A stretch of 33,104 bases of DNA from Pseudomonadota bacterium (lineage in GTDB: Bacteria > Pseudomonadota > Gammaproteobacteria > JAFEDO01). Below are positions 15,367 to 23,062 of the stretch, piece after piece (the stretch's first letter is position 1; the number at the start of each line of letters is the position of its first letter). Below the pieces are notes generated by a model that worked only from the letters and a program-made list of their open reading frames with translations, searched no databases and had not been told where the DNA came from. The stretch covers positions 1 through 33,104 of the forward strand of contig JAFEDO010000031.1 of NCBI GenBank assembly GCA_018241565.1, read 5' to 3'. The position numbers and the translations under genes are program-made.

Positions 15367-16815
15367 ATGAGTAGAATTCCTATCACAGTAGCTTATGGTG
15401 ATGGTATTGGTCCAGAAATCATGCGCGCAACTTTAAAGATCTTGCAAGCAGCACGCGCGCCTATCGATCCTATTGTTGTTGATATTGGTGAAAAAGCTTA
15501 TTTGTCGGGAGCCGATTCAGGCATTCCTAAATCAGCTTGGGATACAATTTATAAAACTAAAATTATTTTAAAAGCCCCTATTACAACACCGCAAGGGGGT
15601 GGCTATAAAAGTTTGAATGTGACTTTACGAAAAGCATTAGGTCTTTATGCGAATGTACGTCCTTGCAAAGCACTGAGTCCTTGCATACCGACACAGTATA
15701 CTGGAATGGATCTCGTGATCATTCGAGAAAATGAAGAAGATTTATATGCAGGCATTTCCTATCGCCAAACTGAAAATGTCTACCAAGATTTAAAATTAAT
15801 TTCACGTCCTGGATGTGAAAAGGTAATTCGTTATGCTTTCGAATATGCGCGGCACTACCAACGTAAAAAAGTAACTGCCATTACGAAAGATAACATCATG
15901 AAAATGACAGATGGATTATTTCATAAAGTATTTAATGAAATTGCGAAAGAGTATTCCGATATCCAGAATGAACATTTGATTACAGATATTGCGACTGCTT
16001 TGGTGGCTACAAAGCCTGAACGTTTTGACGTGATAGTGACTGAGAATTTATACGGAGATATTATTTCAGATGTAGCTGCTCAAGTAGTTGGTTCAGTGGG
16101 GTTAGCAGGTTCTGCAAATATTGGTATTCATGCAGCAATGTTTGAAGCGATCCATGGTTCAGCACCAGATATTGCAGGACAGAATAAAGCAAATCCTTCT
16201 GGTTTGATTAATGCAGCGATTTTAATGTTATTACATTTAAATCAACCAAAGATTGCAGAGCTGATAGAGAATGCATGGTTAAGAGCATTAGAAGATGGTG
16301 TACATACGGGAGATATTTATTGTGTCGGGACTACAGAAGTACAAGTATCAACGGATGAATTTGCCGATGCAGTGATTGCAAGACTAGGACAAGCACCTGT
16401 TCGCTTGGATAAAGCAAATTATCCGAGTAACACACAAATTCAATTACCAAAAGTAATAAAAAAAGCAGATAAAGCATCGCAAAAATTGTTAGTAGGGATC
16501 GATATTTATTTAGATAGCCAAGAAACTGATCCCACAGTTTTAGCAGGAAAGCTTATGCAAGAACCAAAAGAATTGTTTTTGCAGAGTTTGGCAAACCGAG
16601 GTTTAAAGGTTTGGCCAGAAGGATTACCAGATGTGTATTGTTCGGAGCATTGGCGATGTCGTTTTTTAGGAGATGCGTCGCTCAACTCGATCGATTATCA
16701 ACGGGTATTGACCTTGTTACAACAGTTATATGCTGAAGGATGGCATATTATAAAAACGGAAAACCTATACACTTTCGATGGAGAGAAAGGATTTTCATTA
16801 GCACAAGGTGAATAA
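15367..16815 (+). CDS. icd: Isocitrate dehydrogenase, NAD-type, two-domain long form
   Basis: Oxidative decarboxylation of isocitrate to 2-oxoglutarate in the TCA cycle. Residues 1-340 form the catalytic beta-decarboxylating dehydrogenase core: substrate-loop serine S82 in GGGYKSLNVTLRK, IIRENEEDLYAG (118-129), the KDNIMK segment and the ENLYGDIISD motif. Cofactor positions D268-I269 in HGSAPDIAGQNK replace the Lys-Tyr of NADP enzymes and point to NAD. A C-terminal extra domain (about 340-482) matches the long Thermus/Rickettsia-type enzymes rather than E. coli Icd (416 residues). ATG 15367 follows GGTGGGG; a longer start at 15316 would overlap the divergent gene's leader. Confidence 0.93.
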   Translation: MSRIPITVAYGDGIGPEIMRATLKILQAARAPIDPIVVDIGEKAYLSGADSGIPKSAWDTIYKTKIILKAPITTPQGGGYKSLNVTLRKALGLYANVRPCKALSPCIPTQYTGMDLVIIRENEEDLYAGISYRQTENVYQDLKLISRPGCEKVIRYAFEYARHYQRKKVTAITKDNIMKMTDGLFHKVFNEIAKEYSDIQNEHLITDIATALVATKPERFDVIVTENLYGDIISDVAAQVVGSVGLAGSANIGIHAAMFEAIHGSAPDIAGQNKANPSGLINAAILMLLHLNQPKIAELIENAWLRALEDGVHTGDIYCVGTTEVQVSTDEFADAVIARLGQAPVRLDKANYPSNTQIQLPKVIKKADKASQKLLVGIDIYLDSQETDPTVLAGKLMQEPKELFLQSLANRGLKVWPEGLPDVYCSEHWRCRFLGDASLNSIDYQRVLTLLQQLYAEGWHIIKTENLYTFDGEKGFSLAQGE

Positions 16816-16915
16816 TTTTAAAAAAACGATTAGAATGGCCATTCCAAAAAAAGGCGTGTGAATGATAAGGAGGCTGTTCCACAATAATCAAACCCAAGAT
16901 GTACAGGGGGTTCTC

Positions 16916-17248
16916 ATGCCAAATAAAAATAATAAATACTCTAATACTGATATTTTTAAAGAATTAGGGTTTAGTGAACAAGAAGCGGGTAATCTAAAAG
17001 TGCGCTCTAAGTTGATGCACGAGATTACTCAGTATATTGAGTCACAAAACATTACTCAGGTAGAAGCAGCAGAGCGATTTGGTGTTTCTCAACCGAGAAT
17101 CAGCGATTTAATGCGTGGTAAATTACACGTATTCACAGTGGACACCTTAATCAATATGTTGCACAGAGTAGGGTATAACGTTCAACTCAATGTCTTGCTG
17201 CCAAATTTTGCCGGTGGAAAAGAAGAGCTTAAGACTCGAGAAGGATAG
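16916..17248 (+). CDS. XRE-family helix-turn-helix regulator (HigA-like, HTH_37 type)
   Basis: A 110-residue DNA-binding protein. The core KVRSKLMHEITQYIESQNIT, followed by QVEAAERFGVSQPRISDLMRGK and FTVDTLINMLHRVGYNV, is typical of HTH_37 antitoxins that pair with Gp49/HigB-like toxins. ATG 16916 has AGGGGG five bases upstream; an alternative ATG at 16862 adds 18 residues. A perfect palindrome GAATGGCCATTC lies at about 16831-16842, upstream of the gene, and could be its operator. The expected partner is not upstream on the same strand. A HigB-like gene lies downstream in the opposite direction, across a repeat. It begins about 100 bp after icd and may be cotranscribed with it. Confidence 0.85.
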   Translation: MPNKNNKYSNTDIFKELGFSEQEAGNLKVRSKLMHEITQYIESQNITQVEAAERFGVSQPRISDLMRGKLHVFTVDTLINMLHRVGYNVQLNVLLPNFAGGKEELKTREG

Positions 17249-17284
17249 TTAGCGACTATTCAAATATCCGTACTTCGTTTTCTC

Positions 17285-17385
17285 GATTCCAGATCGCGCG
17301 TGTGTCATCCCGGTCGAGTGTTGAGCTGTTGCAACACGAGAACCGGGATCCAGTCTCGTTCTTGTTGCGTTTGGTCAAAATGACA
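17285..17385. repeat. Family B composite, outer arms decayed
   Basis: The inner element (17303-17353) is well kept: TGTCATCCCGGTCGAG, the GTGTTGAGCTGTTGCAACAC stem, then GAGAACCGGGATCCAG. Its CCCGGT/ACCGGG pair is a compensatory variant of CCCGGC/GCCGGG. The outer flanks (GATCGCGCG on the left, GTTGCGTTTGGTCAAAATGACA-like on the right) are degenerate. It separates the XRE and HigB-like genes. Confidence 0.82.
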
Positions 17386-17421
17386 GAAGACTGCTGAATA
17401 ACGACGATAATGGTTTCACTA

Positions 17422-17805
17422 CTAGACCACAGAACTTTCCGGAAAAAAAAGAGTGCGTAATTGATGACGTACTTTTTCAAGTTGTTGTTGTAGTTGCTCA
17501 TCAGATTCATACTGACAAACATGTAATATATAGATGCATTCTCTGAAGTGTGGGATGAAAGGTATTGTTTGAGAAATTGCAGCTAAATGATCGACTCTGT
17601 CTAAGTAAAAAAGTCGATAATCTCCACAAATGAGTAATTGCATTTCTTTTAAATGAGGATCGATAAATGACAGCGAGCGCCACAATAATGGTGGAACTCC
17701 GCTTAATAAGCGGTCTAATTGGAATCCTGCGGCTTCCCGAACTTGCTTTGGAAGAGACTTTAAATCATGCAGGGAAGTCCCTTTCCAAATGATATTTTTC
17801 TTCAT
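17422..17805 (-). CDS. HigB/Gp49-like RelE-superfamily protein (possibly inactive toxin)
   Basis: The 127-residue protein matches the phage-derived Gp49/COG4679 toxin pattern: IIWKGTSLHDLKSLPKQVREAAGFQLDRLL at the N-terminus, LICGDYRLFYLDRV in the centre, and CIYILHVCQ near the end. In active relatives the last motif continues as FQKKT/S; here it reads HVCQYESDEQLQQQ, so the basic residues are missing, and the central loop is longer. The usual partner is an HTH_37 regulator directly after it; here that gene is convergent, 173 bp away. ATG 17805 is preferred to TTG 17838. No Shine-Dalgarno site is visible, and the promoter predicts an almost leaderless message. Confidence 0.72.
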   Translation of the reverse strand: MKKNIIWKGTSLHDLKSLPKQVREAAGFQLDRLLSGVPPLLWRSLSFIDPHLKEMQLLICGDYRLFYLDRVDHLAAISQTIPFIPHFRECIYILHVCQYESDEQLQQQLEKVRHQLRTLFFPESSVV

Positions 17806-17814
17806 AGGGCGCGC

Positions 17815-17843
17815 AATATACAAAAGTTTATATGGCAAGTAAA
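17815..17843 (-). promoter_or_regulatory. Predicted promoter of the HigB-like gene
   Basis: On the minus strand TTTACT (17838-17843) and TATATT (17815-17820) are spaced by exactly 17 bp. A start seven bases after the -10 would fall only about three bases before the ATG at 17805, so the mRNA would be nearly leaderless. Confidence 0.55.
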
Positions 17844-17971
17844 GTATTGATTGTGTAAATGCCTCTGAGTTTTATTTTTCATTTTTTGGTCAAGAGATAG
17901 TAACAAATCGAGGGTTAGCAAAGTATGATGGTGGGTGTTAGAGCAGGAATTTAATAGGATAAGGTTGCATG

Positions 17972-18793
17972 TTAGGTGCTGGTTTCTGCGTTGACTTGGT
18001 ATTTTTCTCCATCTTCTACTCTCATTGCCGTTAATTGATTTCCCCAAACACAACCGGTATCTAGCGCAATGACGTGAGGAGTATGAGTTTCTCCATTAAG
18101 AGCAGCCCAGTGGCCAAAAAGAATGTCAGTATTTTTTAAGGCTCGATTAGGGCATTGGAACCAAGGCATATAATTTTCAGGGATTTCAGTTAAACCTTTA
18201 TTGTAATGTAAATCCAATTCTCCATCTGCTTTGCAGATCCGCATGCGAGTAAAATAATTAGTGATGAGTCGATATCGCTCCCAACCAGTTAATGATTCTT
18301 GCCACTGTGTGGGTGTGTTGCCGTACATATGCTTTAAAAGTTCTAAATACTGTTGTTCGCTTTGTAAAATGGTTTCAATTTCTTTCGCGTAATTTTGTGC
18401 TTGTTCCAAATTCCATTGCGGTGCGATGCCAGCGTGAACCAGAATGCTATTTAGACGGTGATCATAATGCATCAGCTTTTGTTGGCGTAACCAATGACAT
18501 AATGACTCACAATCGGGTGCGTTTAAGATCGGATGTATCGTATCTTTTTCACGAATGGGAATAACACCGTAAGCCACAGCAAGTAAATGTAAATCATGAT
18601 TGCCAAGTATTACGATGGTAGATTTTGGAAGAGATTGAATGAAGCGTAATACTTCTAATGATTGAGGGCCTCGGTTGACGAGATCCCCGGCAAACCATAA
18701 TTGATCATGAGCAGGATCAAAATGAATTTTTTTCAAAAGTTTTTGAAATTCATTAAAACAACCTTGAATATCTCCGATGGCATAAGTAGACAC
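17972..18793 (-). CDS. apaH: Symmetrical bis(5'-nucleosyl)-tetraphosphatase
   Basis: ApaH hydrolyses Ap4A to two ADP and keeps stress dinucleotides low; it can also decap NpnN-capped RNA. The metallophosphatase motifs are in order: GDIQGC at residues 7-12, FAGDLVNRGP in the first quarter, and ILGNHDLHLL after it. The later histidines VHAGIAPQW and GHWAALNG complete the metal centre. At 273 residues it matches the family (280 in E. coli). It is the last gene of the minus-strand lptD-surA-pdxA-rsmA block, 10 bp after the MobH-like gene. The usual partner apaG is absent. Confidence 0.96.
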   Translation of the reverse strand: MSTYAIGDIQGCFNEFQKLLKKIHFDPAHDQLWFAGDLVNRGPQSLEVLRFIQSLPKSTIVILGNHDLHLLAVAYGVIPIREKDTIHPILNAPDCESLCHWLRQQKLMHYDHRLNSILVHAGIAPQWNLEQAQNYAKEIETILQSEQQYLELLKHMYGNTPTQWQESLTGWERYRLITNYFTRMRICKADGELDLHYNKGLTEIPENYMPWFQCPNRALKNTDILFGHWAALNGETHTPHVIALDTGCVWGNQLTAMRVEDGEKYQVNAETST

Positions 18794-18803
18794 AGGTCAA
18801 ATC

Positions 18804-20147
18804 CTATTTTACTTTTGGAGTAATGATAGGTTTGGGAGGTTCTGGTGTATCTATTATTTTTTTTGCTGATGCAATGACTTCTCCAGCGCCATCGATAAAT
18901 TGCTGTTGGAAAGGTACGGATGCGCCTGCTGCAGAAACTTTAGTGAAATATTCTTGTAGTATGGGAGAAGCACGTAAAGTTTCTGCTGTTTGATAAGACG
19001 GTAATGCATACTCTAGTGGCAATATAACACCTTTCAATTCTTGCTTAGCTTCATTGACAAAGGTTTGCATTGTTTCTTGCGCTACAATTCCTAATTTCAT
19101 AAATGAGTCTTGTACGGCTTGCCAGTTTTTATATTGTATGTTTTCTTTTGAAAATAATTTGAAAGCATCAGCAGAAATGATAACGCCGTTCGCGGTATAT
19201 CCTAGTGGCGCTTTATTTAAGTTAAGTTTTTCACTTCCTAAACCTTCACGTACCCAGCGCAAAAATTCTACGCCGGCGAGATCTTGTAAAGCGAGATCCG
19301 TCGTATCTGTTTTTGGATTTGAGAAGTAACCTAAAAATGAAGAATCTTTCTTGAGTCCTAAACTATCTTTCAACTCTTTTGGAGGTCGATCTTGCATGTG
19401 TTTTTCAATGTATTGAAAAATAGCTTGGCGATCTGCCCACGGTAAAATAGGGCTCAGAGTGCTACCCGTACGAGTATTGTCATCTAACATAGCCAGCCAT
19501 AACATTAATACATTTTTATTACTGGCAATCCAATTGAAACCATCTTTGGGCATTAATTGTCGCGCTAAAATTTTAGTAACATCTCGTCGAAAAGTTTCTG
19601 GAAAATTAGGTTCAAAGTCATATTTGTAAAAAGCACCTTGAGATAACATTAATCCTTCACAAGGATTCCAATGCTTGACGAATTCGGCGTTGCGAGAATA
19701 GAGAGATATTTTAAGATCTACTAAAACACGACCAACATCATGTAACAAGCTCGCGCTGAATACGGCATATGCCCATAATGCTTGTGCTTTGGTTAATTGA
19801 TTAGAAGTAGGATCTTTTTCATTTGGCAAAAAATAATTTCGACACAAAGGAAGCGCAATAGCCGTACGATCTAAAGCATGATCAAGCAATCCCCCTTTGT
19901 GCGCATAATAACTATGTCGGGTTTCAGGTAAGTGTTGAACGAATTCTGCAAATTGACAAATCAATGAGTGTGCAAGTCTATCAAAATCAGTGTCGGATAA
20001 ACTGAGTAACAGTTGAAATTTTTGTATTTGTGTTTGTCGTTTTTCATGAGAAAGTAAAGATTCAGCAGGTAGAATCAAATGCATGTTGGGGTCAATGGGT
20101 TTTGCTTGAATCGCTTTTTGAATAATGCCTTGAATTCCTTGAAACAT
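18804..20147 (-). CDS. Orphan MobH/TraI_2-domain protein (relaxase-type, HD-like)
   Basis: The 447-residue protein resembles the TraI_2/MobH region of relaxases from SXT-like integrative elements. Residues 75-145 carry GGLLDHALDR (85-94) and SLLHDVGRVLVD (133-144), the HD-type metal-binding pattern of that domain. The second half (LGYTANGVIISADAFKLFSKE, about 310-330) looks like the TraI_2_C domain. A proline-rich tail ends it (PEPPKPIITPKVK). No other conjugation gene, attachment site or integrase is in the window. It occupies the place of apaG between rsmA and apaH. AAAAGGAG lies upstream, so it is well translated. Domestication of a mobile-element protein is likely but inferred. Confidence 0.72.
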   Translation of the reverse strand: MFQGIQGIIQKAIQAKPIDPNMHLILPAESLLSHEKRQTQIQKFQLLLSLSDTDFDRLAHSLICQFAEFVQHLPETRHSYYAHKGGLLDHALDRTAIALPLCRNYFLPNEKDPTSNQLTKAQALWAYAVFSASLLHDVGRVLVDLKISLYSRNAEFVKHWNPCEGLMLSQGAFYKYDFEPNFPETFRRDVTKILARQLMPKDGFNWIASNKNVLMLWLAMLDDNTRTGSTLSPILPWADRQAIFQYIEKHMQDRPPKELKDSLGLKKDSSFLGYFSNPKTDTTDLALQDLAGVEFLRWVREGLGSEKLNLNKAPLGYTANGVIISADAFKLFSKENIQYKNWQAVQDSFMKLGIVAQETMQTFVNEAKQELKGVILPLEYALPSYQTAETLRASPILQEYFTKVSAAGASVPFQQQFIDGAGEVIASAKKIIDTPEPPKPIITPKVK

Positions 20148-20212
20148 AACAGCTCCTTTTATATATGCTTAACCCGAATCCTTCGAGTGTGAAAAAAGCA
20201 TGTCATTATATG

Positions 20213-20995
20213 TTAATTAGGGGTCAAATTGCTAATTTCAACGTAGTTTTTCAAGCTTAATTGTTCAGGACGTAATTGAGGATCGATACCTAAATCTTCT
20301 AGACATTTTATAGGAACTATCCCTTTTAAACAGTTCCTCAGAGTTTTACGACGTTGCTGGAATGCTTGATTAACGATCTTAGCAAAAAGTTCTGGATTTT
20401 CAGCGTGATAAGGTGGTGTTTCATAAGGTGTTAACCGAACGATGGCTGAATAAACTTTAGGAGCTGGCCGAAATGCAGTGGGTGGCACTTGAAATAAAGG
20501 TTCAACTTGGCAATGGTATTGCACCATGACGCTGAGTCTTCCATAAGCCTTAGATCCTGGTGCTGCTGCCAAACGCTCAACCACTTCTTGTTGTAGCATG
20601 AAATGCATATCTTTAATTAAAGATTGAAAAGTAAGCAAATGAAAAATGAGCGCTGTTGAAATATTGTAAGGAAGATTTCCAACGATTCTTAATTTTTTAT
20701 TTGAAGTTTCTAGAGTAGAAAAATCAAATTTCAAAGCATCTGCTTGGTGAATGATTAATTCACCGAGATCAACGCAAGCCATCCGTAAAGGAGAAATCAA
20801 ATCACGATCCAATTCAATGACGGTAAGATGCTTTGTCATCGGTAATAAGACTTGGGTTAATGCGCCTAATCCAGGACCAATCTCAACTATAGCATCATCG
20901 GGTTTCGGATCAATGGCTTGGATAATTTGACGAATGATGTTGGGATCTACTAAAAAGTTTTGTCCGAAACGTTTGCGAGGTATATGAATATTCAT
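20213..20995 (-). CDS. rsmA: 16S rRNA dimethyladenosine transferase
   Basis: RsmA (KsgA) dimethylates A1518 and A1519 in helix 45 of 16S rRNA, a late check in 30S assembly. Diagnostic motifs are RKRFGQNFLVDPNII at the start, the SAM-binding VEIGPGLGALTQVLL (about 38-52), the catalytic NLPYNISTALIF, and FRPAPKVYSAIVRL near residue 200. Length 260 compares with 273 in E. coli. It follows pdxA after an 83-bp gap that is mostly a family D repeat, so the operon order is kept but the junction is invaded. Confidence 0.97.
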   Translation of the reverse strand: MNIHIPRKRFGQNFLVDPNIIRQIIQAIDPKPDDAIVEIGPGLGALTQVLLPMTKHLTVIELDRDLISPLRMACVDLGELIIHQADALKFDFSTLETSNKKLRIVGNLPYNISTALIFHLLTFQSLIKDMHFMLQQEVVERLAAAPGSKAYGRLSVMVQYHCQVEPLFQVPPTAFRPAPKVYSAIVRLTPYETPPYHAENPELFAKIVNQAFQQRRKTLRNCLKGIVPIKCLEDLGIDPQLRPEQLSLKNYVEISNLTPN

Positions 20996-21023
20996 AAATA
21001 TTTTCCAATTGAAAAATTATTCC

Positions 21024-21132
21024 CTCACCCTAGCCCTCCCCCGGAGTACCGGGGGAGGGAATTTTGGAGGGAAGGAACCTAATTATTCCCTCCCCCCGGT
21101 ACCCCGGGGGGAGGGTTAGGGTGGGGGGTGAG
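21024..21132. repeat. Family D inverted repeat overlapping the pdxA end
   Basis: Two family D hairpins head to head: CTCACCCTAGCCCTCCCCCG at 21024, paired in its own half, then a middle of ATTTTGGAGGGAAGGAACCT, then the second half ending GGGTTAGGGTGGGGGGTGAG at 21132. The right half is inside the pdxA reading frame and encodes its last 17 residues. It is larger than the 2849 copy because the middle has expanded. Confidence 0.9.
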
Positions 21133-22095
21133 TTGTATTGCTAACTTAACCGCAGCAAGTAAACTCCCCGCGTCTGCTTTCTCTGTTCCTGCCAAGTCTA
21201 GTGCAGTGCCATGATCAACAGAAGTTCGTATAAAGGGTAATCCTAAAGTCATATTGACTGCTTTATCGAAAGCCGCATATTTTAAAACGGGTAATCCTTG
21301 GTCGTGATACATCGCGAGGATAGCATCGAAATTTTTTAACTGTTGTGGAAGAAAAATAGTATCTGCCGGAAAGGGCCCTTGTAAGGCGTAATTTTCGCTT
21401 TGTAGTTTTTTAATGATAGGTTGAATCGTATCGATTTCTTCTCGTCCTAAGTAACCTCCTTCTCCTGCATGAGGATTAAGTCCACAAATAGCAATTCTTG
21501 GATGAGAAATATTAAATACTTGTTTTAAAGATTGATTCAAGATCCGTAAAGTATTTTCTAATAAGTCTTGAGTAATATGATGGGATACCTCGGCGAGTGG
21601 AATATGAGTGGTTGCGAGTGCCACTCGAAAATAATCGCTCACAAACAACATGACAACTTGAGGTGTATTAGAAAGGTTTGCTAAAAATTCAGTGTGACCC
21701 AAAAAAGAAATGCCACTCTCATTTATTATTTGTTTGTGCACAGGTCCAGTGACTAATGCTGAAAATTTTTTTTTAAGACAAGCAGTTGCTGCACTATGCA
21801 ATGTTTCTAAAACATAAGCAGCATTTTCTTTTTCTAAAACACCACACATAGAAAGTTTTTTTAATGGAATATGATGAATAGATAAAACATTTTTTTCTGA
21901 TGGTTGAAAAATTTCTGGATCAAAATCTTTTAAAGTAACGGATAAGCCTAATTGTTTGGCACGTTGTTGCAGCAAAGATTTATCTGCAAACACCACAATT
22001 TCTTCAGAGAATTTATGGTGTGCTAGTTGTAATGTAATATCAGGACCTATTCCTGCAGGCTCTCCTGGTGTCAGTGCAATTCTCAATGCACTCAT
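21079..22095 (-). CDS. pdxA: 4-hydroxythreonine-4-phosphate dehydrogenase
   Basis: PdxA oxidises 4-phosphohydroxythreonine in the DXP-dependent pathway to pyridoxal phosphate. The motifs fit: IALTPGEPAGIGPDI at the N-terminus, LVTGPVHKQII, GHTEFLA, the metal-site ICGLNPHAGEGG, AMYHDQGLPVLKY and VDHGTALDLAGTEKADAGS. The 338 residues exceed the usual 329 because the C-terminus ends in a tail, LTPHPNPPPGVPGGGNN, translated from the family D repeat. The genuine protein probably ends near KLAIQ. The start overlaps the surA stop by four bases (ATGA), giving translational coupling. Confidence 0.97.
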   Translation of the reverse strand: MSALRIALTPGEPAGIGPDITLQLAHHKFSEEIVVFADKSLLQQRAKQLGLSVTLKDFDPEIFQPSEKNVLSIHHIPLKKLSMCGVLEKENAAYVLETLHSAATACLKKKFSALVTGPVHKQIINESGISFLGHTEFLANLSNTPQVVMLFVSDYFRVALATTHIPLAEVSHHITQDLLENTLRILNQSLKQVFNISHPRIAICGLNPHAGEGGYLGREEIDTIQPIIKKLQSENYALQGPFPADTIFLPQQLKNFDAILAMYHDQGLPVLKYAAFDKAVNMTLGLPFIRTSVDHGTALDLAGTEKADAGSLLAAVKLAIQLTPHPNPPPGVPGGGNN

Positions 22096-23057
22096 GCGTT
22101 TATAATCTTGATGTATGCTCTACCATGTTGTTTTTGCAACCAGCTTTGCACAGCTGTTTCAAATTTTTGTTGATAAAGAAATTGTTCTATTTGTTTTCTG
22201 GTTTCTGCTGGACTTGTTTGTACTGCATCGCCACGAGTTCCAACAAGCTTAATGATGTGAAAACCATTAGGTGCGTGAATAGGACCAACAACTTGCCCAG
22301 GCTTCATTTTGATAATTTGTTTTGCAAAAACTTCAGGAAATCCAGCGAGTGGTCGAAAACCTAAATCTCCTCCTTCGAGTGCCCATTGCCCTGCAGAGCT
22401 AGCTACAGCTTCTTGACTAAAGTCACCACCATGCTGCAATTTACGAGTGATTTGCTCGGCAGTATTTTGCGCTTCTATTACTTGTTCTGAAGTGGGTGCT
22501 TCAGGGAGTGCAATTAAAATATTTTTAACATGATATTGTAAGTTTCCAGATTCAGATGGTTTATGTTTTTTCATGAATGCGTCAACTTGTTCTGGCGTGA
22601 TCTTGATATTGTCGGGAATAACTTGATGATGTAATTTCGCTAATAGAATTTCATCTTGAATGTTTTTACGATATTTTGAATAGCTAGTTCCTTGCTGCTC
22701 AATCATAGATTTCATTTGTGCAGTTGTTAAATGATTTCGTTTAGCAATGTCATCAATGGCTTTATCTGTTTGTAAATCATCTACAGAAAATCCCATTTCT
22801 TTTGCGATTTGTAATTGTAAACTTTTATCAATTAAATGTTGTAACACTTGTTTTTTGAGAACGCTATCAGAAGGAGCGGCTGTATTTGTACTTTGTAATT
22901 GTCGTCTTACTTGAGCCATTTGATTCCTAACTTCAGATTCAGTGATCACACTATTATTCACAATAGCAACGACTCGATCGAGTGGTTGTGCTTGAACAGA
23001 ATGGATTTGAAAAACAGATAAAAACAAAGATAAAAAAATAAAATAATGTTTTTTCAT
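22092..23057 (-). CDS. surA: Periplasmic chaperone SurA, single-parvulin form
   Basis: SurA escorts outer-membrane proteins through the periplasm to the BAM complex. A signal peptide covers residues 1-23 (ends VQA). The N-terminal chaperone domain begins LDRVVAIVNNSVITESEV. Only one parvulin domain is present (about 174-274: YHVKNILIALPEAPTS through GFHIIKLVGTRG), where E. coli SurA (428 residues) has two. Length is 321. ATG 23057 with AAGGG upstream is better than the GTG at 23066. It follows lptD by five bases and overlaps pdxA, in the classic outer-membrane assembly operon, so LptD is probably one of its clients. Confidence 0.94.
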   Translation of the reverse strand: MKKHYFIFLSLFLSVFQIHSVQAQPLDRVVAIVNNSVITESEVRNQMAQVRRQLQSTNTAAPSDSVLKKQVLQHLIDKSLQLQIAKEMGFSVDDLQTDKAIDDIAKRNHLTTAQMKSMIEQQGTSYSKYRKNIQDEILLAKLHHQVIPDNIKITPEQVDAFMKKHKPSESGNLQYHVKNILIALPEAPTSEQVIEAQNTAEQITRKLQHGGDFSQEAVASSAGQWALEGGDLGFRPLAGFPEVFAKQIIKMKPGQVVGPIHAPNGFHIIKLVGTRGDAVQTSPAETRKQIEQFLYQQKFETAVQSWLQKQHGRAYIKIINA

Positions 23058-23062
23058 AAATA

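Noticed and set aside
18804-20147. An integrative conjugative element around the MobH-like gene
   Set aside because: There is no integrase, attachment-site repeat, or other transfer gene in the flanks, which are conserved housekeeping genes.
21082-21132. The proline/glycine-rich PdxA tail as a functional domain
   Set aside because: The tail is the direct translation of a family D repeat copy, and PdxA homologues lack it.
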